64,000 bases of DNA from Perkinsus chesapeaki (Eukaryota; Perkinsozoa; Perkinsida; Perkinsidae): positions 1 to 64,000 of the forward strand of contig JAAPAO010000074.1 in assembly GCA_013115145.1 (NCBI GenBank), in the 5' to 3' direction. Position numbers and translations under genes: made by a program. A model generated the notes under the pieces. It did not search any database. It was not told where the DNA came from and was given only the letters and a program-made list of their open reading frames with translations. This document shows positions 1 to 10,149 of the stretch, piece by piece. How positions within the stretch are numbered: the stretch's first letter is position 1; each line of letters starts with the position of its first letter.

Positions 1-30
1 CTACTCACTCATTCATTATGCCTGCATCCA

Positions 31-270
31 TCAACGAGTTGCGTCAAGAGAATGAACGGAACATCTTAACAATAATAACTCTTTAACGCCGCTGCTGTGC
101 CGAACAGTCATCCTGTAATTCATTCCTGCAGTGCTTGTGAATGATAGGTTGAACTTTGCTGGCTCGCGCCAAGATCCAGCAAAGGCATAACCGGTGAAGC
201 AGTAGTTATTGCCAGCGGGGCCGTTCCCGTCGACTACAAGTAATATCGTAAAAATGAGAGGTAGTCTCAT
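31..270 (-). pseudogene. Truncated copy of a small secreted protein family
   Basis: Reading from the Met at 270, the product begins with a hydrophobic signal peptide (MRLPLIFTILLVVDG) followed by PAGNNYCFTGYAF. It is clearly related to the gene at 1807-2238: the two share PAGNNYCF-GYAF, a 'LSF' strand and a 'GVKELL/GVEELL' segment, roughly half the residues over about 55 positions. After GVKELL similarity stops, and the frame ends at 31-33 without the C-terminal half seen in the paralogue. Either this copy is a broken duplicate, or an intron continues it beyond the left edge of the window. No function is recognised; secretion is inferred from the signal peptide. Confidence 0.45.
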
Positions 271-366
271 CCGTGGAACGAATGGATAAAAACTGAAGGG
301 AAAACTGAGCCTCGAAAATGGACGTTGAGATGTGATGGGCAACTCTCTGTGAGATGTAATGATCAT

Positions 367-1806
367 ATGGTTGCCAAACCCGATACTCTACTGAATGTTG
401 GTAAGTTCTCGACTCGAGAATTTTGAGAACATCGGAGTCGGCCTAGGGTTTATTCGGGAGCGGGCGCGTCACCACGGAGACGGCATTCTGGTATAGGTCT
501 TGCGCCTGTCTTCCCGAAGATTCGGCGTTACCTACACGTATCGATACATAGACCCGCCTCCTTTCCTGCATAGGATTGTTGTATATTCATTTTGGAGTTG
601 CCGCAGCAGTGCCTCCTATATTGCTGCTGGTATATATAATATGGGCAGCAGTAGAACACACTTCAAGCAGAGCCATGTGGCCATTAGTGGCGAGTGGCTG
701 AGCCTTGGGCCAAAGCGGTGTCACACGTCGCAGAATGCTGCAAAGCCCTCCCTGTAACACTGGGAAATGGAGGGGCACGTAAAGCCGCTATACTATACTG
801 TATAGCATGTAACACTGCGCGTGCTTCTTCACAGGTACCATTGTGTAGACTCCGCTGTAGACTTGCCAAGTTGGGACTCTTCTCTAAATCTTAGTAGCTG
901 CTATTCTAGCTATCATACGAGCTTGCCTAATACCCTGGCCACTGCGGTTTTATTCTTAAGTGGTATTAGCAAGCCTTCAAGCCAGCTAGCCTTACTGTTA
1001 GCTTCAATCTCCTTTTACAGATTGGTTTGAAATCTGCTCATCGCTCATGGTTGTCTCGGCTTTTTCTTCTACCATCCAGTCACTCGATTCCAGTGTAATG
1101 CCCCAGATTATGTGAAGTACGATAACATACGTACGGACGTTGCTAAGCTGCTGTAGCTCACATTATTCGAGACCTAAGCCAACACAAATCATCCTGATCC
1201 ATTATAGGAGAGGGGCCACGTCCCGAAATGCCCGCGGAGTGTTACATGATGTAACTTACATCGTATGTAATAGATACGTTCTATATGGCTCTAAATGGTT
1301 ACATTATGTAACTTACATACTATGTAGGTCTTCTCCGGTCAAGCTAAGTGGCTGGACTTCTATCTATATAGAAGCATTATGCTTCAAACATACCGTCACC
1401 CCTGTTGACAACGGGCTGTTGTTCATGCAAGAAGTTTGGATACCAATGGCGCTGTCAGCATCATTTAGTTATTACACCCATAGATAAGGGACAACAAACG
1501 ATAAACATCCGAGAGGCTTGGTCGGAGGCTCCGACTCGGAGCTGGTGCGATTGCGATGATGGTCTCACTCAGCTGAAATATCCCCGGGTTCTGGGTGGTA
1601 GAGCGACTATGAGAGCCTCATAATGAGACTCTATTCCAAGGGTTTACGAGTTTTGAACTCACTTTGAACGTCGCTCAGTGAATTCGACGAGATTGCAATC
1701 ACCATTGATGATTCATCAAAGATTTTTTAACTCACGTTGACGAAACTCAAGTCATTCCAGCCGAAGAAACAGAATGTGTATGCCAGAGACCGCAACAATC
1801 TCGGTA
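367..1806. other. Gene-poor spacer with palindrome cluster
   Basis: About 1.4 kb without a convincing gene. Short open frames on both strands match no family, lack signal or domain features, and show no run of splice-linked exons. The only structure seen is the palindromic cluster at 1241-1327, listed separately. Confidence 0.5.
1241..1327. repeat. Two-unit cluster of short palindromes
   Basis: Two near-identical units 58 bp apart, at 1241-1270 and 1299-1327. Each begins with a 15-nt palindrome (gttacatgatgtaac at 1241-1255; gttacattatgtaac at 1299-1313) followed directly by a second, imperfect one (ttacatcgtatgtaa; ttacatactatgta). This arrangement could be paired protein-binding sites or the remnant of a mobile-element end. 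No function is assigned. Confidence 0.6.
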
Positions 1807-2238
1807 TCAACATTTAGAAAAGGTTCGAACCTTCCTAAAGGAGAAGAGAAACGTCGGCTGTCTCATCTTCAACTTGACTTCATCCTTCTCAGGGTTGTAT
1901 TCCAGCACACGAAGATCCTTCTGATAAACGTAGTGATAATCAGCATCAAATATTTCCTGTCCTTCTAGATCAGCGTTGATATGACCCGAGTTGCTGTCGT
2001 AAACGTAGGGGATGTTGTCTCTGGATAACAATTCTTCAACGCCTTTGCGGCGATTAACATTCATTCTAAAATTCATTCGTGAAGCGTCGACGAATGAAAG
2101 ACGGAACATTGCCCGTTTGCGTGAACGGTTATAAAAGGCGTAACCGGAGAAGCAGTAGTTGTTGCCGGCTGGAGTATTCTTGCCTAGTGCAGGTGATATC
2201 GTACTGAATGCCAAGCACAAGGTGAGAATGAGCTTCAT
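1807..2238 (-). CDS. Small secreted protein, PAGNNYCFSGYAF family
   Basis: The start is taken at the internal Met at 2238 because it gives a classic signal peptide (MKLILTLCLAFSTISPALG), whereas the longer open frame from 2316 puts that peptide inside the protein. The mature part is about 120 residues: TPAGNNYCFSGYAF, a basic stretch (NRSRKR), a GVEELL segment, then a polar C-terminal half ending RKVRTFSKC. The only clear cysteines of the mature chain are one near the N terminus and one at the extreme C terminus. The degenerate copy at 31-270 shows this is a duplicated family. No known domain is recognised; a lineage-specific secreted protein is the safest description. Confidence 0.68.
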   Translation of the reverse strand: MKLILTLCLAFSTISPALGKNTPAGNNYCFSGYAFYNRSRKRAMFRLSFVDASRMNFRMNVNRRKGVEELLSRDNIPYVYDSNSGHINADLEGQEIFDADYHYVYQKDLRVLEYNPEKDEVKLKMRQPTFLFSFRKVRTFSKC

Positions 2239-2709
2239 CTTTGACTGCAGAGAACAAAACCTAACAACGGAAGATATGATACTCAAGTCAACCCCAAACG
2301 ACTGAACAAGCGACAAATCAGTGGAATAAAACGGCGGTAAGAGTGGCTAGAGTTAATGATGGAGCGGTGACACCAAGCGGGCGTCACTGTGTGGAAAGGC
2401 GGATCGCATGCATGGAGCTGTCCACTGTGAGCGAATAGTGCTACAAAGTTTAATATCCAAACTAACCTGTCTATTCGGCAGTAGAGTGGCGTCAGGGCCT
2501 TCAGGAAGGACTGCTGTTACGGCATTATCAGCAGTTGCAGACAGGGACACCACTCAGTAGGAAAGCAGTCCCTGCGTTGACCGTCACGCGGCGATTGGTG
2601 GAGGCGATTCGTGCCAGTATCTTGTGCGAGCAAATAGCTCCCATCCGCTACGTGATATGGAGTTCATGAAGAATCAACAATTACCGATATTTCACTAATC
2701 CAGCGATAA
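2239..2709. other. Spacer, nothing recognised
   Basis: Upstream flank of the small secreted gene. No tRNA, repeat or credible coding exon was seen on either strand. Confidence 0.4.
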
Positions 2710-3515
2710 CCCATCATTAGAAACTTCGATGATGAATGTATGGGATGAGGAGGTTGCTAGGATTCATCGACTTGTAAGGCGAAAAAAGATAGCCGGAGTT
2801 GGCCGGGGAATGGGGTTCTGGCCGGCACAAAACGTCTTGCAATTGTGCGTCTGGACGGCGCGCCGTCGGGTCTCTGTTATCCTCGTGGAGTTATTGCCAT
2901 GAACTTGCGTAACCCTCACAATCCTTGATGACGTCGAAGATGCTTGTTCGTAGAAACTCCTGTAATAGGAGGCACAGATCTGCTACACTTAAAGCCTCGG
3001 AAACAGATTTCGGATGATATATCGATTGAACACTGGAAAGAGGTGTCGATGAAAGCGTCTCAAATTGAGAGAAAATTGAATTTTCTCTGCCTGAATTAGT
3101 CTCCGGTTGCCACTGGAGCTGCATGTGCCTAGTATTCCCCGATTATTGACCATAAACTTATAAGGTCAAGGAGTTTTCCCCGGCAGGGCTGAACGATGTG
3201 GCTCCACCTTCACGACGCTCCGACAGCTGAGGGCACAAGTGTTAATACGAATAATTTAAGAGTCGAGAATGTACGGGAAACGAACAACACGAGTCGCCAC
3301 TCTATGACATGCAACTGAAAGATGTAGTCTTTCCGCTATGTTGGATAGTACCAACCCGAAATGGCAATTCGGCGCCGCTCAACTACTTTAGGTTCACTAA
3401 CGAGATTTTGTAACTTGAGTAACGCAATGTCCAATGTGAATGAGTACAACAATGTATTGTGGGACGTTACAGCTTGGTAGCTGAACAACTAAAGATATCA
3501 TGTTACGTTATCATC
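2710..3515. repeat. Direct repeat copy A, interrupted by about 365 bp
   Basis: Copy A matches copy B (about 9714-10149) in the same orientation. Two blocks align: about 2752-2867 with 9755-9863, and 3233-3515 with 9869-10149; the second block is nearly identical over about 280 bp. A weaker match extends left to about 2710. Between the blocks, copy A carries 365 bp (2868-3232) that copy B lacks. The right end of the shared block contains the stop codon and last codons (DDNVT) of minus-strand frames in both copies. It may be the end of a mobile element or a duplicated gene 3' flank. Confidence 0.8.
2868..3232. other. 365-bp segment present only in repeat copy A
   Basis: This segment interrupts copy A exactly inside the position that is a perfect palindrome in copy B (9841-9872). 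It contains no convincing gene. It is either an insertion into the palindrome in copy A, or was lost from copy B when the palindrome formed. No flanking target-site duplication or terminal repeat was recognised by eye. Confidence 0.6.
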
Positions 3516-4243
3516 AAGTCCTGGTCCGAAACCCTGTAGCCTCCCTGAAGGAGAGTGGGGAATGTGATAACCCATCTCACGGCCCGGACCCTTCCGCTTG
3601 GACTCCGGAGCCTTTGCGTTGACCCTCTCGAGGGTGTACACTAAGAGATTGTTCAACCGCATACATTCATCCGATGAGTGACTCTTCGATTCGAAGAAGC
3701 GTGACCATGCCAGTAAGCCATCGACGAACGCTAGGAAATGGGCGGCACCGTCAGTACTATACGCTTCCGGGATAGCCGTCGAAAAGAGGGAGTGTATGTA
3801 AAGAAGGAGCAATCCTGAATAATTTATGTAAAGTATGTCCATCTGGAGCAAAGTAGGAGAATCCGAACAAATGCACAGAACTCTCTTCGTCCTCCAGGTT
3901 GAAAAAAGCTTGCCCAACGTCCAATCCTGCATTCCAAATATCGGAATCCGATAATTAGACGCCGGCATCTCGCTAAACACTTATCGACTGACCGCGAGTA
4001 AGTCCCCCAGCTTGGGAGCAAGTCTTGAGCCGATTCGTTGAGAGACCTCTCGTCCACGACCAAGCGGTAGGCGCGGTCTACGTTATGTACTGTCAGCTTT
4101 TCCTTCACATCCCTTGATGGGCTCTTAGGGACCGCAAAGGCCGGAGAGACCCAAACTCGGCGGCATTCAACGACCGCACGCGTGAGCCGCGTCATGACTC
4201 CCGCCTTGACAAGGTTGTCCACCATGAGCTCCATCACGCACAT
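3498..4243 (-). mobile_element. Decayed retrotransposon reverse-transcriptase relic
   Basis: On the minus strand, the 5' part (about 4243-3990) reads a segment resembling the start of an LTR-retrotransposon reverse transcriptase: 'SPAFAVPKSP' and 'YRLVVDERSLNE', comparable with the conserved fingers region of Ty3/Pao-type enzymes. Continuing in a different frame (about 3935-3840) is a segment with the 'LDVGQAFFNLEDEE' pattern typical of the following block. The frames are shifted relative to each other and the YxDD catalytic block was not found, so the copy is non-functional. Its 3' side runs directly into repeat copy A, and its last frame ends with the same codons as the gene at 10132-13232. 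The class of element cannot be fixed. Confidence 0.55.
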
Positions 4244-5480
4244 TTCCCGCTTATGTCATAGATATGGCTTTTGGGACATGTGCGAATAGCTCCTGGTATC
4301 AGTTAGACAGAAACCTTAGGAAGGACCAATTTCGTAGACGGACACCCATCCCTGCCTTGCTCGGGAGCTTCAGTCGGGTGTCCGCCACGAGGTCGGTCCT
4401 CGGAGGGCCGCCACCCGAGTACTCCTGTAGAGAACCTAGGGCCATGCCGAGCAGTGTTGTTCAGTACAACTGCAAAGCGGAATGGGAACAGTGTTATGGG
4501 GGCACAAGTTGTGTCGACGGTTCGGGGCCGTGCCCGGCAGTTTGTGTTACGATCGGAAGGCGTTGAGGAAATAAAAGGTACCAATATTGAATCACTGTGA
4601 ATGCCCTCAGGTTCGTGGTATCCTCTGGACGACCTGATGGTCAAGCCAGCTGCGTTGCCGCTCAAGTGGAAGATTTTTAACCCAACCCACAGTGAGAGTC
4701 CAAGATAGCATTTGGGGGGGACTAGGAAAAGAAGCGGCAGCAGTTGTACCGAGTGTCGAGATTTTCGTCTAGAAAACAATGATGACTGATACTCTTGTGC
4801 TGTTCATTCTTCATTTGTGTATGCGTGCAGAATCTGCGCTGCAGATCGTCGTGAGGCGTCACTAAGTACAAGCAGCCTTGCAAAGTTAAGTTACAAGTTA
4901 GGTACAACTTCATTTACCGCAACCACTATAGTCATGTTCTTAGTATTGGCACAGGGTCTCCACCGCTCATGACTTCTCGTGTATTACTCCCTGCACATAG
5001 CAGGGATGAGAACCCGATTGGGGTTCTCGCACCGCACATCACCTGGGGCACGTGTACCACCGGCAGTGGAGCGCGCCCCTTCCTAATCACTTAAGCGCGG
5101 GGCTTCTCCATAAGCTCCGTGGCACCAATCAGGCACCAAAAGACCCGATCAATTGTGCTTGATAGACGAGTCAGGGACTCGGAGTCCCGGCTTCCAGTCC
5201 GGGTTGAGGGTTTCGCGATCCTGAGGTTTCTTCTTATCGTTAGTTGTCTCGTCTCTCACCTGTGTGTGAGAAGCGACTCTTATCGTCCCCAAACTAAAAG
5301 TTCATCTTCTTTAACCGAGTCTGACATTGAGTCCTACCACGGTGGCTACAACACCTCGTTCCTCTCTGAGAGGGCCTCTCATCGAGTAGTGCCGAAGTAA
5401 CCAGTAGCTAGATGAAATTCGTGGCAGACATCACCCAGTGATCATCGCTGGCAAGTTATTCTCCCGTGCCCCTCCTCGCC
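4244..5480. other. Spacer between RT relic and phospholipase B-like gene
   Basis: Over 1.2 kb with several open frames on both strands (for example 4303-4779 minus and 5119-5400 plus). None gives a recognisable domain or a run of spliced exons. It may hold further decayed element sequence and the promoter of the gene that begins at 5481. Confidence 0.4.
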
Positions 5481-8400
5481 ATGCTCCTCAATATGATTCT
5501 CCTCGCAGCAGGCGCTGCTTCGCAGAGACAACCGGCTACTCACGAGAAGTCTTTGGTAGATAGCCGTTCAGCTTCCGTCTACGCTGCTGGTAGAAGAATA
5601 GTTTCCATGCTCATGACTGATTATCTCCACAGACTCGCATCGGCTCCGCCGTTCTGGATCTCATATTGTAGACGGCGTCCAAGACAAGGAAGCTGTTGCT
5701 TCTGGGTACCGTAAGCTTTTTTGCTTGTCTTCTCGTGATCACGCTCCCCATACCATATCGTTTTATGGCCAAGGGCCTATAGCTGAGGGGGTTTTGTTCT
5801 GAGATTCATTAAACGTAGTGACCTTTTTGGTTCCCGATAAGTTTTGGTAGGTATTTTGAAGATACCCTTATGACTAAAGGCTTTGGAGTTCTGGAGATAA
5901 GTAAGTTGCATTCACGGCTCTCATACCGGATTTATACCATGCTACTACGATACTAGCCACCAGTCGTGCGCATGGCACAAGCAGCGATGCAGCATCATCG
6001 TTTGTGCCAGAGACATCATATGGGTGAGAACGTGACATTCAAGTTGTCGCACGAGGGCATATGCCCACACATTGTAGAGTTTGTAACACCGAAGTCTTCG
6101 ACGTCGCTCAAATATTTATCGCTTGTTTTCCTGAGTCATCTGTTAGGTACCAACGAGTCGTTTTCCTCTGACCGTCAAGCTTTCGAGGCCGGGTAGTGAG
6201 CACTGTTGATTATGACGACTAGAGCTGCTGGCAACATTGCTCGGGTTTTTTGTTAGTTACCTCGAGGTCCATCTGACAGGTCATCGCATCATTGACCACT
6301 TCCGAAACTTGAGGGACACCTTTGTGGAAAGTGTCGACGCGCCTTTCTCCGAAGTCAGCACTGCATGGATATGTGTTGTCTAGCTCGACGTTATCAGGAT
6401 GTGCTCGCTTTGTTGAGGAAACAGTACGAGTGGTTTGAGGGACAGGTTGAGGCGAACACCAATGCCGATAGCACAGCTTCAGGCAGGAGCTCACCCGGAA
6501 TGTCGCATCGTCTGGACACTTAAGGGTTCTCCTGGTTTCAGGTATGCGGCACCAAAAGAAGCAGCAGAAGTACTGGAAAACTGCAAGATTCGTATTACAA
6601 CAGTTCAAAGGAGAAGTGGCGGGCATTGAGAAGTGAGTGCTCATAATACTAGCTAAAGGTTTCATGTGTAGCTGGAGCCCAACCAATACTGGGCGGTCTC
6701 TATGGCTGCTAAACCCTTTGCCTAACTCTGTGGGTTATTGTGCTGCTTGATCAGTTACTTCGTCGAACATCGAATCACCAACGAGACCTACAATGCGGAT
6801 CCATGGCAGATTGCCGCCGTTCTCAACGCCGCCGGTGATATGATGGACATAATGTAAGATTTATAATGTACGCGCATGTGATTCAATTCTTGGCAGGCAG
6901 ATGGCAGGTGTCTCAACGAGGCACCTAGAAGCGTACTCCGTAGACATGAGGTAAGTACCATTGGTAGAGTCTCCAATTGGCCAAAGGAATATTTCTGATA
7001 TGTCTGGGTATGGATAACAGTATTTCTACCGACCTGGAGTACGAACACTACACCACTCCCGCCCCTATTAACCCGCTCGAGTCGAGTGGGTTAATTGGGG
7101 CTAGAATTGGAACGAATAGGACGTCCCGAAAATATTCGAGGGCCTCGACAGTAGTAACTTCAATTTCGACGGCCGAACGCGATTTAGGTTGAAGATTCTC
7201 GTTCAGGAACTTCAATTTCGTCACAGTTTTCTAAGAATCACAACATTTCAACTGAATTTCGGAACTTCAGTCACAACAATTTTACGAAACGAAAGAAATC
7301 CAATTTCGACACATACTAGCCACGATTATTTTTCGAGCCTTACTGAAGGTGCGAATTATGTTTGGTCTGATGGTCTCAGGGATTTGCTTTCTTCAAGATG
7401 TACAGCACTGGTAGCGGTTTCACCAGATTATTCGGATTTGAGGCTTGGACATGCAACTTGGTTCACGTGAGTTTCCGACGCAATTCTGTATAATTATGTA
7501 TGTAACTGATCGAGAGCCAAGCATCTATAATGAAGGTTAATATCCCTTTTGACCCATCGAGCCGCAAGTAACTCAGTGCTAATCCAAGGAGCTCGTCGAT
7601 TTCTGGTACCCCTCAAACCAACTATTGGCATTCATTGATCTTACATTGGCTCAGAACCATTTGTCACCATTTGTGACTATTTGTCGACTTTCTCAATTAC
7701 TCGGCAACCAGTAGAATCTACAAGCACTACCATTTCAATTTCAAAGAGAATAAGGCAAAAGTAGATGTTGTATCATGCTCACCATTCTGATGATATCCAT
7801 TCAGTCAATGAGCTTCTCTTCGTACCCTGGGACTCTAGTCTCATTGGATGATTATTACCTCATGAGCTCTGGCTTAGCAATGATTCAAACTTCTCTTACT
7901 GTGGGGGACCCGAGCATCAGACAAAATCTCACCATGGAAGCGCTTTTGGCGTGGCAACGTAAAATCGGTTGACCTCCCGTGGAATGAGTGCTTATACTTA
8001 GGTGTTAGAATTGCCAATCATTTAGCGAAAGGTGGAAGACGATGGTTCGAGCTGCTACAACAGTACAACAGCGGTACTTATAGCAATCAGTAAGCACATG
8101 CAAACTCTCGCACCATCGTTTAGCAAGGACTCTCTTTGGTTCTTATCTTTAAACTCAAAAGATGAGGTAGCTGTGCAACGCGTTTCGCAGGTACACAGTT
8201 GTCGACTTTAAGAGGTTTACGCCCAGAAAAGAGCTAAAAAAGGGTCTCTTATGGGTTATAGAGTCCGTTCCAGGTGGGCCGTTACTGAGCCGTAACAAGA
8301 GTAAATATTGAAGAGTTCACTTCTTCCTTCCGTAGGCCTGACAGTTGGCAAAGATATGACGGAAGTTCTGAAATGGGGATACTGGGGATCGTAAGCTTCC

Positions 8401-9376
8401 TGTATTCTCGGTCGACTGTGATCATCCAGTCGCTACCAGAGCTTGTATCCCCGTGACATTATGTAGACGTGAAATGCTGCTCAAAACATCACGCATTCGC
8501 TGTAGCTGCGAGTAATTCCAGACAACGACAAGTTTGCTCCGGAAAATACCCTCTCAAAGGGATCCCACCAGGGGCCTTCAGAAACAACTCCATACCTGTT
8601 AGGTACAACGCTCCCTATTTCCCGGAAGTTCGAAAAGCTACAAAATATGAATATTGGTAGTATGCCATGTCCATAACAACTACACGTTGATTCCGCAGGT
8701 ACAATATCTCTGGTATGGACAAATTCTCTTTCAGCTTGACTACCAGAGGCAAAGTGCTCAGACGTGATAGCCACGAAGCTACCAAAACGAGCGAAGTAAG
8801 TCTTTTTACCGAGGTTATGGATGACCCAGCTCGATTAGGTGATGGATTTAGCTCAGCTTATCAGGAGAAATCGTTATAAGACAGATCCCTTATTGAATGG
8901 GGACGTATTTGGAGACCTATGCGCTCGTGGAGATTTGCGACAGGGTCGGTCGGTGAGTCCATTATGATGATTTCATTTCCGACAGATGTGTTAGGTTGCT
9001 ATTGGGTGCTTTGATTCGAAGGCTACGAATTACTCATGGGGATATCAACACATGAGAACTCTTATTCAGTCTGGACCACCCGTGTAGGTTGACTGCTATC
9101 AACTTGTTTCCGTTGATAGTCTTCTTTGTGGACGAGCAGATACGGTGATGACCTGAAGCCCTTCAACTGGAATGAATTTGATAACAAGTCTGGCGCGGTT
9201 AGGGCTTCTCACCGTGGCCTCCCGAATGAGTGAGGTCCCATTGTTAGTTATCTTATTTGTAGATACCCTCCGCTTCCTAAGGTATATTCATTGATAGGTA
9301 CAACTTCTCTTGGGCAGTGGTTGAACCAAAATACAAGTTGGAGCATGACAAGAATGAAGAAGAAGAAGACGACTGA
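5481..9376 (+). CDS. PLBD: Phospholipase B-like (PLBD) lysosomal/secreted hydrolase
   Basis: A gene of about 16-17 exons, rebuilt by aligning spliced exons to the phospholipase B-like family (N-terminal-nucleophile hydrolases that act on acyl lipids in lysosomes or outside the cell). The Met at 5481 starts a signal peptide (MLLNMILLAAGAASQ). Early exons are 5481-5589, 5633-5705, 5851-5900, 6147-6192 and 6257-6323. Family landmarks in order: TNESFSSDRQAFEAGYLE; QKYWKTARFVLQQFKG; SSRCTALVAVSPDYSDL, whose Cys codon is 7399-7401 and matches the residue that becomes the N-terminal nucleophile in mammalian homologues; SFSSYPGTLVSLDDYYLMSS; GRRWFELLQQYNSGTYSNQ; VLKWGYWGSYNAPYFPEV; RRNRYKTDP; YNFSWAVVEPKY. 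It ends in an acidic tail (EEEEDD) with a stop at 9374-9376. Most junctions examined are GT-AG and keep frame; the one before 'MRHQKK' (about 6446-6540) is uncertain. It lies between direct repeats. Confidence 0.88.
7062..7100. repeat. Near-perfect hairpin inside a phospholipase B-like intron
   Basis: Arms 7062-7080 (cccctattaacccgctcga) and 7082-7100 are inverted repeats matching at 17 of 19 positions with a single-base loop. It lies in an unusually long intron (about 6950-7335), where the other introns of the gene are mostly under 250 nt. It could be a small inserted element. Confidence 0.6.
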
Positions 9377-9713
9377 TGAACTGACTTGAATGAGGACGCC
9401 GAGGCCGAGGTTTACGTTTAGAGCGTCTAGCGGCTGATGATCAGCTTCGCTGAATGATTCCCTTGGCTCCAGAGTGGCTGAGTTTTATAATGAGTTATTC
9501 TTATCTGAGCTACAAGAAAGATTTTTACTACCAATTTCGAGAGGCTTACGTGTTTTACGGCTTCCATTCAGCTTAAGACACCATTCATCAACGAATTGCG
9601 TTTACTAGTGATCGAACACTTTTGTGCGTGCTCCAGGCAATCATTGGAGTTGCACCCGTAAAACGTGTGAGCAGTGATTTACATCTATTCTCCTTCCTCA
9701 GTGATGACTCCTC
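9377..9713. other. 3' flank of the phospholipase B-like gene
   Basis: No gene seen. The sequence around 9590 (atcaacgaattgcgt) resembles the far left edge (about 30-45, atcaacgagttgcgt), a weak hint of a shared dispersed repeat. Confidence 0.35.
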
Positions 9714-10149
9714 ATTAGCAACCCCAATGATGACTGAATAGATTAAATAGATCGCTCGGATTCATCGACCAGTAAGGCGGACGAAAAGCCAGAGTTCGCT
9801 GGCGAATAGGGTTCTGACCGGCACAAAACGTCTTGCAATTGTGCGTCTTGACGGCGCGCCGTCAAGACGCACAAGTGTTAATACGAATAATTTAAGAGTC
9901 GGGAATGTACGGGAAACGAACAACACGAGTCGCCACTCTATGACATGCAACTGAAAGATGTAGTCTCTCCGATGTTGGACGGTACCAACCCGAAATGGCA
10001 TTTCGGCGCCGCTCAACTACTTTAGGTTCACTAACAAGATTATGTAAGTTGAGTAACGCAATGTCCAATGTGAATGAGTACAACAATGTATTGAGGGACA
10101 TTACAGCTTGGTAGCTGAACAACTAAAGATATCATGTTACGTTATCATC
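9714..10149. repeat. Direct repeat copy B
   Basis: Uninterrupted partner of copy A (2710-3515), about 7.0 kb away in the same orientation. Its right end overlaps the final codons and stop (10132-10134) of the minus-strand gene at 10132-13232, so the 3' untranslated region of that gene is made of this repeat. At the point where copy A has an extra 365 bp, copy B has a perfect 32-nt palindrome. Confidence 0.8.
9841..9872. repeat. Perfect 32-nt palindrome
   Basis: The half-site gtgcgtcttgacggcg (9841-9856) is followed by its exact reverse complement (9857-9872), with no spacer. Copy A keeps the left half with one substitution but only the first few bases of the right half. Such a palindrome could be a resolvable element end, a cruciform, or an RNA hairpin in the 3' UTR of the minus-strand gene. 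Confidence 0.9.

Noticed and set aside
5119-5400. 93-residue plus-strand frame with a hydrophobic stretch
   Set aside because: The hydrophobic segment is internal, no family similarity or spliced continuation was found, and the area is gene-poor.
6219-6686. 155-residue minus-strand open frame
   Set aside because: It is antisense to phospholipase B-like exons that align with the family on the plus strand.
8481-8774. 97-residue minus-strand open frame
   Set aside because: Shadow of plus-strand exons encoding the YNAPYFPEV and SGMDKFSFSLTTRG segments of the phospholipase B-like protein.
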